Part shown: positions 1-6,520 of the stretch, piece after piece
How positions within the stretch are numbered: position 1 is the first letter of the stretch
Layout of the letters: every line of letters begins with the position of its first letter
Assembly: GCA_014799475.1 (NCBI GenBank)
Contig: JAAVHX010000024.1
Coordinates: forward strand, 1-64,000
Direction of reading: 5' to 3'
DNA: 64,000 nt
From: Clostridiales bacterium
GTDB lineage: Bacteria > Bacillota > Clostridia > Oscillospirales > Oscillospiraceae
Translations under genes and position numbers: made by a program
Notes under the pieces: generated by a model
Database searches by the model: none
Seen by the model: only the letters and a program-made list of their open reading frames with translations
Told to the model about the DNA's origin: nothing

Positions 1-11
1 CTTTCAACTAC

Positions 12-857
12 CTACAGCACCATATGGGCGTGCCTTGTCACATGGCATCCCAGATTGACTGCGCAGGGCAGCCCGGCGATGTGGGTGCCCTGGGTGAGGA
101 TGGCGGCGGACAGCGCGGTGGTGTGTCCTCCCAGCCCCTGGGGGCCGATGCCCAGCCGGTTGACCCGCTCCAGAATGTGCTCCTCCATGGCCGCGTAGAA
201 GGGGTCGGGGTGGCGCTCCCCGGCGGGGCGGAGGAGGGCCCGCTTGGCAAGCTCTGCGGCAACCTCCGACGTGCCGCCCAGCCCAATTCCCACCACCACC
301 GGCGGGCAGGGGTTTGACCCGGCCTGGGACACGCAGTCCACAATGAAGTCCTCCACCTGTTCTGCGCTGACGGAGGGGTTGAACATCTTCAGCTTGGTCA
401 TATTCTCGCTGCCGAAGCCCTTGGGGGCAATGGTGATGTCCACTTTGTCTCCCGGCACCATGCGCAGATGGAGGATGGCGGGGGTGTTGTCGTTGGTGTT
501 CACCCTCCTGAGGGGGTCGCCCACCACGGAAAGGCGCAGGTGGCCGTCCAGATAGCCCCGCCGCACGCCGTCGTTGACGGCGTCCTCCAGGGAGCCGCCC
601 ACCAGGTGGCAGTCCTGGCCCCAGTCCATGAACACCACCGCCATGCCGGTGTCCTGGCAGATGGGGAGCCCCTTGGACTCGGCAAATTCATAGTTCTCCA
701 CCAGATCGCCCAAAATGGCCTGTCCCACAGGGGAGGGCTCGCTTTGACGGGCGTCACAGATGGCGCGGCGCAGATCCTGAGGCAGGACGGTGTTGGCCTC
801 GATGCACAGCGCCCGCACCGCGTCGGACAGAGCTGCAGCCTCAATTTCCCGCACCAT
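12..857 (-). CDS. Class I fumarase / tartrate dehydratase alpha subunit
   Basis: Oxygen-sensitive [4Fe-4S] hydro-lyase subunit of 281 residues, matching the N-terminal (alpha) half of class I fumarases and L(+)-tartrate dehydratase TtdA. The three likely cluster cysteines are visible: C67 in ICQDTG, C184 in SNPCPP and C271 in NLGCHV. The GIGLGGTSE stretch at about 190-198 is typical of the family. The ATG at 857 directly follows the TGA of the upstream amidohydrolase, so translation is coupled, with a GGAGG-type site inside the amidohydrolase end. A beta subunit is required for activity and would be expected just left of the window edge. Substrate (fumarate, tartrate or another hydroxy-diacid) cannot be decided from sequence; the amidohydrolase partner argues for a specialised catabolic use. 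Confidence 0.9.
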   Translation of the reverse strand: MVREIEAAALSDAVRALCIEANTVLPQDLRRAICDARQSEPSPVGQAILGDLVENYEFAESKGLPICQDTGMAVVFMDWGQDCHLVGGSLEDAVNDGVRRGYLDGHLRLSVVGDPLRRVNTNDNTPAILHLRMVPGDKVDITIAPKGFGSENMTKLKMFNPSVSAEQVEDFIVDCVSQAGSNPCPPVVVGIGLGGTSEVAAELAKRALLRPAGERHPDPFYAAMEEHILERVNRLGIGPQGLGGHTTALSAAILTQGTHIAGLPCAVNLGCHVTRHAHMVL

Positions 858-2009
858 TCAGATGACCTCCTGCCCGTCGATGAGTACGTGGACGGCCCGG
901 GACTTCCAGTGGAAGGGGTGGCCGTCCATGACCACGATGTCCGCGTCCTTGCCGGGGGCCAGGGAGCCCAGCCGGTCGCCCACCCCGCAGATGCAGGCGG
1001 CGTTGATGGTGATGGAGGCCAGGGCGTCCTCGTCGTCCATCCCGTACCGGGCGGCCATGGCCGCGCAGAAGGGGAGGAGCTGGATGGGGTTCTCCGGGTG
1101 GTCGGTGCAGACGGCGATCTGCACCCCGGCCTTTGCCAGCAGGGCGGGGTTCTCCATGGAGCGGTTGGCCAGCTCCGGCTTGCCCCGGTCGTTGAGGATG
1201 GGGCCGGTGATGACCGGGACCCCCGCCTCGGCCAAGTAGTCGGCGATGAGATGCCCCTCTGTGCCGTGGACGATGACGCAGTCCAGCCCAAATTCCTGGC
1301 TGATGCGCAGGGCGGTGGCGATGTCGTCCGCCCGGTGGGCGTGGAAGTGGGCGGGCAGACGCCCGGTGACCACCGGGCGCAGGGCCTCCAGCTGGGCGTC
1401 GAACTCCGGGGCGTGGGCCTCGCTGTCAGCCTGGGCCTGGGCGCACTTCAGGTCATAGTTCAGCGCCTGGGTCAGCTTGTCCCGGATGAGGGCGGCGGTG
1501 GCCATGCGGGTGGCGGGGCCGTGCTCCCGGTGGACGCGCTTGGGGTTTTCCCCCATGGCGAACTTCATGGCGGCGGGGACGCGCACCACCATCTGGTCGA
1601 TGACCGTGCCGGCGGTTTTCAGCAGCACCGACTGCCCCGCGATGGGGTTGGCGGAGCCGGGGCCGGTGAGCACGCAGGTCACTCCGGCCCGGCGGGCGTC
1701 CTCAAAATAGAGGCTGCGGGGGTCCACGCCGTCCAGCGCCCGGATGTGCGGGGTGCAGGGGGAAGGCATCTCGTTGAGGTCGTCCTCCTGGGGGCTGCTG
1801 GAGCCATACAGGCCCATGTGGCAGTGGGCGTCGATGAAGCCGGGGAGGACGTGCCCCCCCTGGGCGTCGATCAGGCCGGTGGGGCCAAGGTCGTCGGGCA
1901 GGTCGGACATGGGGCCCACCTGGGCGATGCGGCTGCCCTTGACCAGCACGAAGCCGTCGGGGATGGTCCCCATCTCCATGGTATGGATGACGCCGTTGAT
2001 AATCAGCAT
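858..2009 (-). CDS. Amidohydrolase family protein (imidazolonepropionase-like)
   Basis: Metal-dependent hydrolase of 383 residues. It has the urease-fold pattern: a short N-terminal beta-sandwich segment, the HCH metal motif in GFIDAHCHM (H62, H64), later histidine pairs in HFHAH and HGTEGH, a TDHPEN segment holding the late catalytic Asp, and a C-terminal LAPGKDADIVVMDG return to the sandwich domain. The start at 2009 was chosen because AAGGAGG lies about 8 bases upstream; an upstream GTG-type extension of 18 residues reads through a terminator and is unlikely. It is the first gene of a two-gene unit with the fumarase alpha subunit. Natural substrate is unknown; members hydrolyse cyclic amides or dipeptides. 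Confidence 0.85.
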   Translation of the reverse strand: MLIINGVIHTMEMGTIPDGFVLVKGSRIAQVGPMSDLPDDLGPTGLIDAQGGHVLPGFIDAHCHMGLYGSSSPQEDDLNEMPSPCTPHIRALDGVDPRSLYFEDARRAGVTCVLTGPGSANPIAGQSVLLKTAGTVIDQMVVRVPAAMKFAMGENPKRVHREHGPATRMATAALIRDKLTQALNYDLKCAQAQADSEAHAPEFDAQLEALRPVVTGRLPAHFHAHRADDIATALRISQEFGLDCVIVHGTEGHLIADYLAEAGVPVITGPILNDRGKPELANRSMENPALLAKAGVQIAVCTDHPENPIQLLPFCAAMAARYGMDDEDALASITINAACICGVGDRLGSLAPGKDADIVVMDGHPFHWKSRAVHVLIDGQEVI

Positions 2010-2028
2010 GGCTGTTTCCTCCTTACAG

Positions 2029-2057
2029 AAAAAGGGACGCGACCGCGGCCGCGTCCC
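2029..2057 (-). terminator. Terminator between yabR and the amidohydrolase
   Basis: Read on the minus strand, GGGACGCG pairs with CGCGTCCC around an 8-base loop and is followed by five T. It ends only about 12 bases before the amidohydrolase Shine-Dalgarno, leaving no room for a normal promoter in between, so the amidohydrolase is transcribed by read-through or from inside yabR. Confidence 0.75.
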
Positions 2058-2069
2058 CCTCATGTGATC

Positions 2070-2531
2070 TTATTTTCTTCCGCCCCGGCGGCTGCCCCGC
2101 TTCTCGTTCATGTGAAGCTCGGAGAGCTTGCTGTCGGAGCTCTGCATAAACTGCTTGAGCTGATCCTCAAAGCTGGCCGGTCCCTTGGGTTGGGAGGGCT
2201 CAGGGACATAGCCGCGGCTGGGGGCGGAGCGGCGGCCCTGCGGACGGTGGTCTCCCTCGGGACGGGGGCCGGATCGGCGCTCCGGCCGGGGCGGCGGGGG
2301 CAGGGCCTGCTTGATGGACAGGTTGATGCGGTTGCTGTCATCAATGCCGATGACCTTCACCTTCACCTCTTGCCCCTCGGAGAGCAGATCGTGCACATCA
2401 CTGACATAGGAGTAGGCGATCTCCGAGATATGTACCAGCCCGGAGCGATTCCCGGGCAGCGCGACAAACGCGCCGAATTTGGTGATCCCCGTCACCTTTC
2501 CATCCAAGATAGAACCAACTTCAATCCCCAT
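2070..2531 (-). CDS. yabR: S1 RNA-binding domain protein, YabR-like
   Basis: 153 residues: an S1 (OB-fold) RNA-binding domain over about residues 1-75 (GSILDGKVTGITKFGAFVAL, HISEIA, INLSIKQ) followed by a basic, proline-rich low-complexity linker and a short C-terminal helix ending in an Arg/Gly tail. In Bacillus subtilis the S1 protein YabR follows divIC in the same order seen here, which supports the name. Such single-S1 proteins associate with RNA or ribosomes; the exact role is unsettled. Start ATG at 2531 has AGAGGGA/AGAGA-type sites upstream. Confidence 0.85.
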   Translation of the reverse strand: MGIEVGSILDGKVTGITKFGAFVALPGNRSGLVHISEIAYSYVSDVHDLLSEGQEVKVKVIGIDDSNRINLSIKQALPPPPRPERRSGPRPEGDHRPQGRRSAPSRGYVPEPSQPKGPASFEDQLKQFMQSSDSKLSELHMNEKRGSRRGGRK

Positions 2532-2698
2532 AAATCTCTTTTTTCCCTCTCAATGTGTAGGATTTTTTGTCACGTTCCGATTGGGCGCGCTCCTCCCGGC
2601 GGCTTCCCTCCGACTCGGGCTGGTCTCCAAACCGCTGCGTGGTTCTGCGCTCGCCCTCGCTCCAGTCCATCCGCCGGGGCGCGCCTATCGTCGCGCTT

Positions 2699-2977
2699 CT
2701 ACTTAGAAGAGTCCACGAACTCGATCTCACCCGGCTCCACCAGGCCCAGACGGCTCCGGGCGATGTCGGCCAGGTACTCAGGATCGTCGCTGTGGTCGAT
2801 GCTGTCCTGCAGCGCGGCGTTTGCCTCCCGCTGCTCCTGCACCTGACGGCTCAGCGCGTCCCGGTCTGCCTGGGCGGCGTTGAGTTGGGCGTGGGTGGAC
2901 AGCAGAGCGATGGCCACGGCGGCCAGCAGCACCAGCACCAGCAGTTTTGTGGCCAAACCGGCCCGCTTCAGCTTCAT
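2699..2977 (-). CDS. divIC: Septum formation initiator, DivIC/FtsB family
   Basis: 92 residues with one membrane helix (about 8-27) and an extracytoplasmic coiled coil (about 28-62), the architecture of DivIC/FtsB, which forms the FtsL-DivIB divisome subcomplex. The start at 2977 (MKLKRAG) has GGGAGGAGGGA upstream; an upstream in-frame extension lacks a ribosome site. It sits between yabQ and yabR as in Bacillus. The upstream yabQ frame stays open through most of this gene. The 167 bases between this gene and yabR contain no convincing gene. Confidence 0.9.
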   Translation of the reverse strand: MKLKRAGLATKLLVLVLLAAVAIALLSTHAQLNAAQADRDALSRQVQEQREANAALQDSIDHSDDPEYLADIARSRLGLVEPGEIEFVDSSK

Positions 2978-3449
2978 GGCGTCCCGCTCCCTCCTCCCCG
3001 TTTCTGGCGAAACGGTATAACACATTTATTTTATACCAGCTCAGCCAATTTTGGAAGAGGTTTTTTTGATTTTTAAAAAATTTTTTTCCAGCCCTCACCG
3101 CCCGGCGGACGGGAGCGGTGAGCAGCCGCCACAGCGCCCGGATCCGGCCCGCCAGCCACAGCAGCGCGGGCAGCACCAGACGGCTGAGGGTGAGAAAGTA
3201 CAGCCCGCCCCCCAAAGCCGCCGCGGCCATATGGTAGATGCGCACCTGTCCGTCGTCCCACAGGAGGGTGAGGGCGAACAGGGCCGCGGTGGCCCCCAGC
3301 CAGAACAACAGATCCAGCAGGAAGGCCAGCCAGGCCAGCTTCAGGCTCCGGCGCAGGGCGCGCGTCCCATCGTAGACAAGGCCCAGCGCCGCCCCCAGCA
3401 GGAGGCTCAGGCCAAAGACCACCGCCTGGTTCGCGATGTCTACGTGCAT
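2778..3449 (-). CDS. yabQ: Spore cortex biosynthesis protein YabQ
   Basis: The first about 145 residues are a normal YabQ: several hydrophobic segments (about 8-28, 38-64, 72-100) followed by a basic tail KKFFKNQKNLF. YabQ is a membrane protein needed for cortex synthesis, made under sigma-E in the mother cell. The frame then stays open for about 200 bases into divIC, giving an Arg/Gly/Ala-rich tail that looks like an out-of-frame reading rather than a domain. Either the overlap is real or the gene is normally shorter and a slip in the A/T homopolymers near 3062-3088 removed its stop. Start ATG at 3449 lies 3 bases after the yabP stop. Confidence 0.8.
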   Translation of the reverse strand: MHVDIANQAVVFGLSLLLGAALGLVYDGTRALRRSLKLAWLAFLLDLLFWLGATAALFALTLLWDDGQVRIYHMAAAALGGGLYFLTLSRLVLPALLWLAGRIRALWRLLTAPVRRAVRAGKKFFKNQKNLFQNWLSWYKINVLYRFARNGEEGAGRHEAEAGRFGHKTAGAGAAGRRGHRSAVHPRPTQRRPGRPGRAEPSGAGAAGGKRRAAGQHRPQRRS

Positions 3450-3451
3450 GG

Positions 3452-3730
3452 TCAGCGCAGCAGGCGGGCGAAGAATCCGCCCCGGTCACGGCCGTCGTCC
3501 TCGTAGGAGACGGCATCTATATGCCCCTCTACTTTCAGGTCGCCGCCGTCCAGGGACAGCTTTTCGATATGCAGATCCTCCCCGGTCACCACCATGGAGC
3601 CCTGGGAGGTGGACAGCTCAATGATCGTATCGTCAAAGCGCCCCACATCCTCTACGCCGGACACGGTGAGGCTCTGCCGGTTTTCGATCACCACATGGTG
3701 GGGGGCGGACTGCCCGCTTTCATATGTCAT
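3452..3730 (-). CDS. yabP: Sporulation protein YabP
   Basis: 92 residues, with the YabP/YqfC-family core: an ENRQSLTVSGVEDVGRFDD region, a TSQGSMVVTGEDLHIEKLSL beta segment and a basic end. YabP is a small mother-cell protein required for cortex formation. The start at 3730 has AAGGAGATGG immediately upstream. It heads the yabP-yabQ-divIC-yabR unit and lies downstream of a putative sigma-E promoter. Confidence 0.9.
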   Translation of the reverse strand: MTYESGQSAPHHVVIENRQSLTVSGVEDVGRFDDTIIELSTSQGSMVVTGEDLHIEKLSLDGGDLKVEGHIDAVSYEDDGRDRGGFFARLLR

Positions 3731-3760
3731 GGAACCATCTCCTTGCACCTTGATAGTCCA

Positions 3761-3790
3761 TACATATGGGGTTTGTCCCAGGATTATGTG
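3761..3790 (-). promoter_or_regulatory. Putative sigma-E promoter of yabP operon
   Basis: On the minus strand, CACATAAT (-35 region) is separated by 14 bases from CATATGTA (-10 region), resembling the sigma-E consensus GTCATATT/CATACAAT. A closely matching arrangement precedes spoIIIAA in this window. No sigma-A promoter is evident here. Confidence 0.5.
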
Positions 3791-3804
3791 TAGAAATAGA
3801 CGCT

Positions 3805-4680
3805 TTAGAAGCCGGGGCGCACGTCGTCGCCGCGGGCCCGCTCCAAATTGATCTGCTTTTTCCGGTTCGACGCGGACGCCAGCATGGCGCACAGGGTCTC
3901 CCGATCGTTGTTTTCGATGGCCACCCGGTACTGATGGATCCGCTCCTCCAGCTCGGACACTATTTTGGACAGGGCAGGGGCGTTGAGGGTGAAGAGCTGC
4001 GTCCACATGGCCGGGTCCAGCGCCGCCACCCGGGTGCAGTCCCGGAAGGAGCCGCCCTCGAAACCCACGCAGGAAAACAGTTCCTCGTTGTCGCACACCG
4101 ACACGGCGATGACGTGCATCATCTGGCTGGTGTAGGCGATCATCTCGTCGTGGCGCTCCGGGGTGGTCTCGATCACGTCGCCGAACTGGCAGTACTTCGC
4201 CATGCGGTGGAGCAGATCCAAATGCTCCGCAGTGGCCCGGGGGCCGGGGGTGACGATGAAGTGGGTGTTGCGGAACAGGGTGCCTTCGGCATTGTCGATG
4301 CCGGACACCTCCTTGCCCGCCATGGGGTGGCAGCCGATGAAATCCACCCCGTCCGGCAGGTATTCCGCCGCCGCATCCATCACGGCGGTTTTCACGCCGC
4401 ACACGTCCAGCACCAGGCAGCCGGGTTTGAAGCGGTCCCGGTTGTCCCGCAGGAAGCCGATGATGCCCGCCGGGTCCTGGCACAAAATCACCACGTCCGC
4501 GCCGGGCAGCTCGGCGGCGGGGTCGAAGGTGACGCGGTTGGCCGCATGCTTTGCCACGGCCTTGTCATAGGTGGACTGGGAGCGCGCCGCCCCCACCACC
4601 TCGTAGTCCTCGAAGCCTTGCAGCGCCATGGCCAGCGAGCCGCCGATCAGCCCTAAGCCCACCACTAGGATTTTCTTCAT
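3805..4680 (-). CDS. tyrA: Prephenate dehydrogenase
   Basis: 291 residues. N-terminal Rossmann fold with the NAD(P) motif GLGLIGGSLA (about 7-16), the GCHPMAGKE segment with the conserved substrate-binding His, and the alpha-helical dimerisation domain (FSCVGFEGGSFRD onward). It converts prephenate to 4-hydroxyphenylpyruvate for tyrosine synthesis. No ACT or chorismate mutase domain is present. The ATG at 4680 is preferred over an in-frame GTG three codons upstream because GAGGTG lies 6 bases before the ATG. It is the second gene after DAHP synthase; the intergenic gap holds a parS site. Confidence 0.93.
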   Translation of the reverse strand: MKKILVVGLGLIGGSLAMALQGFEDYEVVGAARSQSTYDKAVAKHAANRVTFDPAAELPGADVVILCQDPAGIIGFLRDNRDRFKPGCLVLDVCGVKTAVMDAAAEYLPDGVDFIGCHPMAGKEVSGIDNAEGTLFRNTHFIVTPGPRATAEHLDLLHRMAKYCQFGDVIETTPERHDEMIAYTSQMMHVIAVSVCDNEELFSCVGFEGGSFRDCTRVAALDPAMWTQLFTLNAPALSKIVSELEERIHQYRVAIENNDRETLCAMLASASNRKKQINLERARGDDVRPGF

Positions 4681-4703
4681 GTGAAACACCTCGATGCTTT
4701 TTT

Positions 4704-4725
4704 GAATGTTTCACGTGAAACATTC
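4704..4725. other. parS site (ParB/Spo0J-binding centromere)
   Basis: TGTTTCACGTGAAACA at 4707-4722 is a perfect 16-base palindrome identical to the bacterial parS consensus, and symmetry extends to 22 bases (4704-4725). A weaker match, 13 of 16 bases, overlaps the tyrA start at 4673-4688. parS sites load ParB and condensin near the replication origin. Confidence 0.92.
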
Positions 4726-4744
4726 GTTCTATTTTTGGCGAAGC

Positions 4745-5761
4745 TCACAGCTCCCGGCCGACGCAGTTCGCCACGGCTCTGAGCTTGTCCATGATGCCGT
4801 CAAACTGCGCCGGAGTGACGGACTGGGCGCCGTCGCACAGGGCGCAGGCGGGGTTGTTGTGCACCTCGATGATGAGGCCGTCCGCCCCGGCGGCCACCGC
4901 CGCCATGGCCATGCGCTCCACCATCCAGGCTTTGCCGCAGGCGTGGGAGGGGTCCACCACCACCGGCAGGTGGCTCTGGGCCTTCACTGCCAGCACCGCC
5001 GACAGATCCAGGGTGTTGCGGGTGTAGGTCTCGAAGGTGCGGATGCCCCGCTCGCACAGGATGACGTTAGGGTTGCCGCCCGCCATGATATACTCCGCGC
5101 TCATCAGCCACTCCTCAATGGTGGAGGACAGCCCCCGCTTGAGCAGGATGGGCTTGTTGGTGTGGCCCACCTTCTTCAGCAGGTCGAAGTTCTGCATATT
5201 CCGGGCCCCGATCTGGATGACATCCACCGCTTCCTCGAACAGGGGGAGCTGGTCGGCGCTCATCAGCTCGGACACGATGGGCAGGCCGGTATTCTTACGG
5301 GCCTCGTCCAGCAGGAGCACGCCTTCCACGCCCTTGCCCTGGAAGGCGTAGGGGGAGGTGCGGGGTTTGTATGCGCCGCCCCGGAGGGCCGCCGCCCCGG
5401 ACTTCTGGACGGCCTGGGCCACCTCCAGGATCTGCTCCTCGCTCTCCACCGAGCAGGGCCCCGCGATGACCACCAGCTTGTCCCCGCCGATGGACACGCC
5501 GCCGCCCATGTCGATGACGGAGTTGTCGGGGTGGTACTTGCGGTTGGCCTTCTTGTAGGGCTCGCTCACCCGCATGACCCGCTCCACGCCGTCCAGCTGG
5601 GCCAGCGTCTCCTGGTTCAGGCTCCCGGCGTCGCCCTCGGCGCCCAGGATGGTGGTCTCGCTGCCCTTGGATACCATGACGCGGACGCCGCCCGCCTCCA
5701 TGGCGTGAATGGCGGTTTCCAACTGCTCCGGGGTGAATTCCCGCTTCATAATGACTACCAT
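4745..5761 (-). CDS. aroF: 3-deoxy-7-phosphoheptulonate (DAHP) synthase
   Basis: 338 residues, type I-beta DAHP synthase. An N-terminal ferredoxin-like regulatory domain (about 1-70, with EFTPEQLETAIHAMEAGG) precedes the TIM barrel with IAGPCSVES, GAYKPRTSPYAFQG, KRGLSSTIEEWL, RGIRTFET and VDPSHACGK, the usual PEP, E4P and metal-binding segments. It condenses PEP and erythrose 4-phosphate to start the shikimate pathway. The start at 5761 has AAGGAG 11 bases upstream. It is the first structural gene behind a Tyr-codon leader peptide and attenuator, and is co-transcribed with tyrA. Confidence 0.94.
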   Translation of the reverse strand: MVVIMKREFTPEQLETAIHAMEAGGVRVMVSKGSETTILGAEGDAGSLNQETLAQLDGVERVMRVSEPYKKANRKYHPDNSVIDMGGGVSIGGDKLVVIAGPCSVESEEQILEVAQAVQKSGAAALRGGAYKPRTSPYAFQGKGVEGVLLLDEARKNTGLPIVSELMSADQLPLFEEAVDVIQIGARNMQNFDLLKKVGHTNKPILLKRGLSSTIEEWLMSAEYIMAGGNPNVILCERGIRTFETYTRNTLDLSAVLAVKAQSHLPVVVDPSHACGKAWMVERMAMAAVAAGADGLIIEVHNNPACALCDGAQSVTPAQFDGIMDKLRAVANCVGREL

Positions 5762-5790
5762 TTTGATATTCGCTCCTTTTTGAGGTTTTG

Positions 5791-5822
5791 GACAAAATAA
5801 TACGGCCGCCCTTGGGCAGCCG
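5791..5822 (-). terminator. Attenuator terminator before aroF
   Basis: On the minus strand CGGCTGCCC pairs with GGGCGGCCG (one T-G pair) and is followed by TATTATTTT. It lies between the Tyr leader peptide and aroF, the position of a transcription attenuator. The bases CAGCCG at the start of the leader peptide are complementary to the 5' arm CGGCTG, so alternative pairing is possible. Confidence 0.75.
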
Positions 5823-5848
5823 CACCGGAAGCTGTGCCGCGTTGCCGC

Positions 5849-5917
5849 TCAGGGGCATGACAAAGTGCCGCTATCATAATAGCGGTAATAGCCATACCCG
5901 TAGTTCCGGCTGTTCAT
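5849..5917 (-). CDS. Tyrosine-rich leader peptide of aroF-tyrA
   Basis: A 22-codon reading frame starting ATG at 5917 with GGGGGA 6 bases upstream and a TGA stop. Its middle reads NYGYGYYRYY: six tyrosine codons within nine positions (residues 6-14). It starts about 20 bases after the promoter and ends just before a terminator, in front of DAHP synthase and prephenate dehydrogenase. This is the classical layout of ribosome-mediated attenuation: scarce charged tRNA-Tyr would stall the ribosome on the Tyr run and change folding of the downstream RNA. Confidence 0.8.
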   Translation of the reverse strand: MNSRNYGYGYYRYYDSGTLSCP

Positions 5918-5946
5918 GCACAGTCCCCCTTTTTTGCGCTGGGGAT

Positions 5947-5975
5947 AATTTAGCACTTTTAAGCACAAAAGTCAA
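5947..5975 (-). promoter_or_regulatory. Sigma-A promoter of the aroF-tyrA operon
   Basis: Minus-strand TTGACT, 17-base spacer, TAAATT. Transcription would begin near 5940, leaving a leader of about 180 bases with the leader peptide and attenuator. Confidence 0.8.
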
Positions 5976-6045
5976 GAGGGAATTTTATTGTTTCCTCCGC
6001 TGTGTCCGGGGAGCAGGGAAGAAGGCCAGGGGGAGCGAACGGAAA

Positions 6046-6076
6046 ACGCCCGTCCAGGATCAAAACCTGGGCGGGC
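6046..6076. terminator. GC-rich hairpin in the aroF/RHH intergenic region
   Basis: CGCCCGTCCAGG pairs with CCTGGGCGGGCG around a 7-base loop. On the minus strand it is followed by TTTTCCGTT, so it could stop leftward transcription. The surrounding 5976-6180 holds no gene that I can support. Confidence 0.4.
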
Positions 6077-6183
6077 GCCCCGATGCCGCAAGTCGCTTCT
6101 TCCCTGCGGCATTCTTTTGACAGCACACCAAGCTGTACACCGGGCAGGGTACCCTGTATCCTCCCCGATACCCACATTATAGC

Positions 6184-6271
6184 ATACTGTCGACAGTATA
6201 TAAATTGACACATTTGACAAAAATATACTGTCGACATTATTTATAATAACGACAGTATAACTTATACTATC
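6184..6271. promoter_or_regulatory. Palindromic operators and promoter of the RHH gene
   Basis: Site 1 is the perfect palindrome ATACTGTCGACAGTAT (6184-6199). Site 2 is ATACTGTCGACATTAT (6225-6240), one base different, with centres 41 bases apart (about four helical turns). Half-sites GACAGTAT (6251-6258) and ATACTATC (6264-6271) follow. TTGACA occurs at 6205-6210 and 6214-6219, and a TATAAT at 6242-6247. The sites surround the promoter of the small ribbon-helix-helix gene and are probably its own operators. Confidence 0.7.
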
Positions 6272-6290
6272 CCGCATAGGGGGTGGTCAT

Positions 6291-6485
6291 ATGGCTTATT
6301 CAAACGCGCAAAAAGAGGCGACCGCCAGATACAACAAAAAAGCGTATGACCGCATCGAGATCAAAGTGAAGAAGGGCCGCAAAGCGCACATCACCGCGTT
6401 TGCCGCCAAGCGGAACATGAGCGTCAACCAGTTCATCACCGAGCTGATCGACAAAGCGATGGAAGAAGAAAGCGGGGACGCCTGA
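6291..6485 (+). CDS. Small ribbon-helix-helix (Arc/CopG-like) protein
   Basis: 64 residues: a basic N-terminal arm, a short strand (RIEIKVKKG, about 21-29) and two helices ending NMSVNQFITELIDKAMEE, the layout of Arc/CopG-type DNA-binding proteins and of many phage or antitoxin regulators. GGGGGTGG lies just before the ATG. Two nearly identical palindromes upstream are likely operators. No toxin gene is evident next to it; the neighbours on the other strand are an endolysin and a holin, so a phage-derived repressor is plausible. Confidence 0.75.
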   Translation: MAYSNAQKEATARYNKKAYDRIEIKVKKGRKAHITAFAAKRNMSVNQFITELIDKAMEEESGDA

Positions 6486-6507
6486 GCGATCAGGCGTCCT
6501 CCGCTTT
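6469..6507. terminator. Terminator overlapping the RHH stop codon
   Basis: AAAGCGG plus GGACGCCTGA pairs with TCAGGCGTCC plus CCGCTTT (one bulge) around a GCGA loop; the RHH stop TGA is part of the stem. It separates the RHH gene from the convergent endolysin gene and could act in both directions. Confidence 0.65.
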
Positions 6508-6520
6508 ATGAGGCGGAAGC

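Noticed and set aside
2521..2667. 48-codon frame between divIC and yabR (minus strand)
   Set aside because: No Shine-Dalgarno before its ATG, highly charged random-looking sequence; too weak to list as a gene.
468..2846. 792-codon open frame on the plus strand
   Set aside because: Antisense to the amidohydrolase, yabR and divIC; composition is Val/Gly/His-rich as expected from reading high-GC third positions in reverse, with no ribosome site.
5959..6237. 92-codon frame on the minus strand upstream of aroF
   Set aside because: Crosses the aroF promoter and the palindromic operators; no ribosome site.
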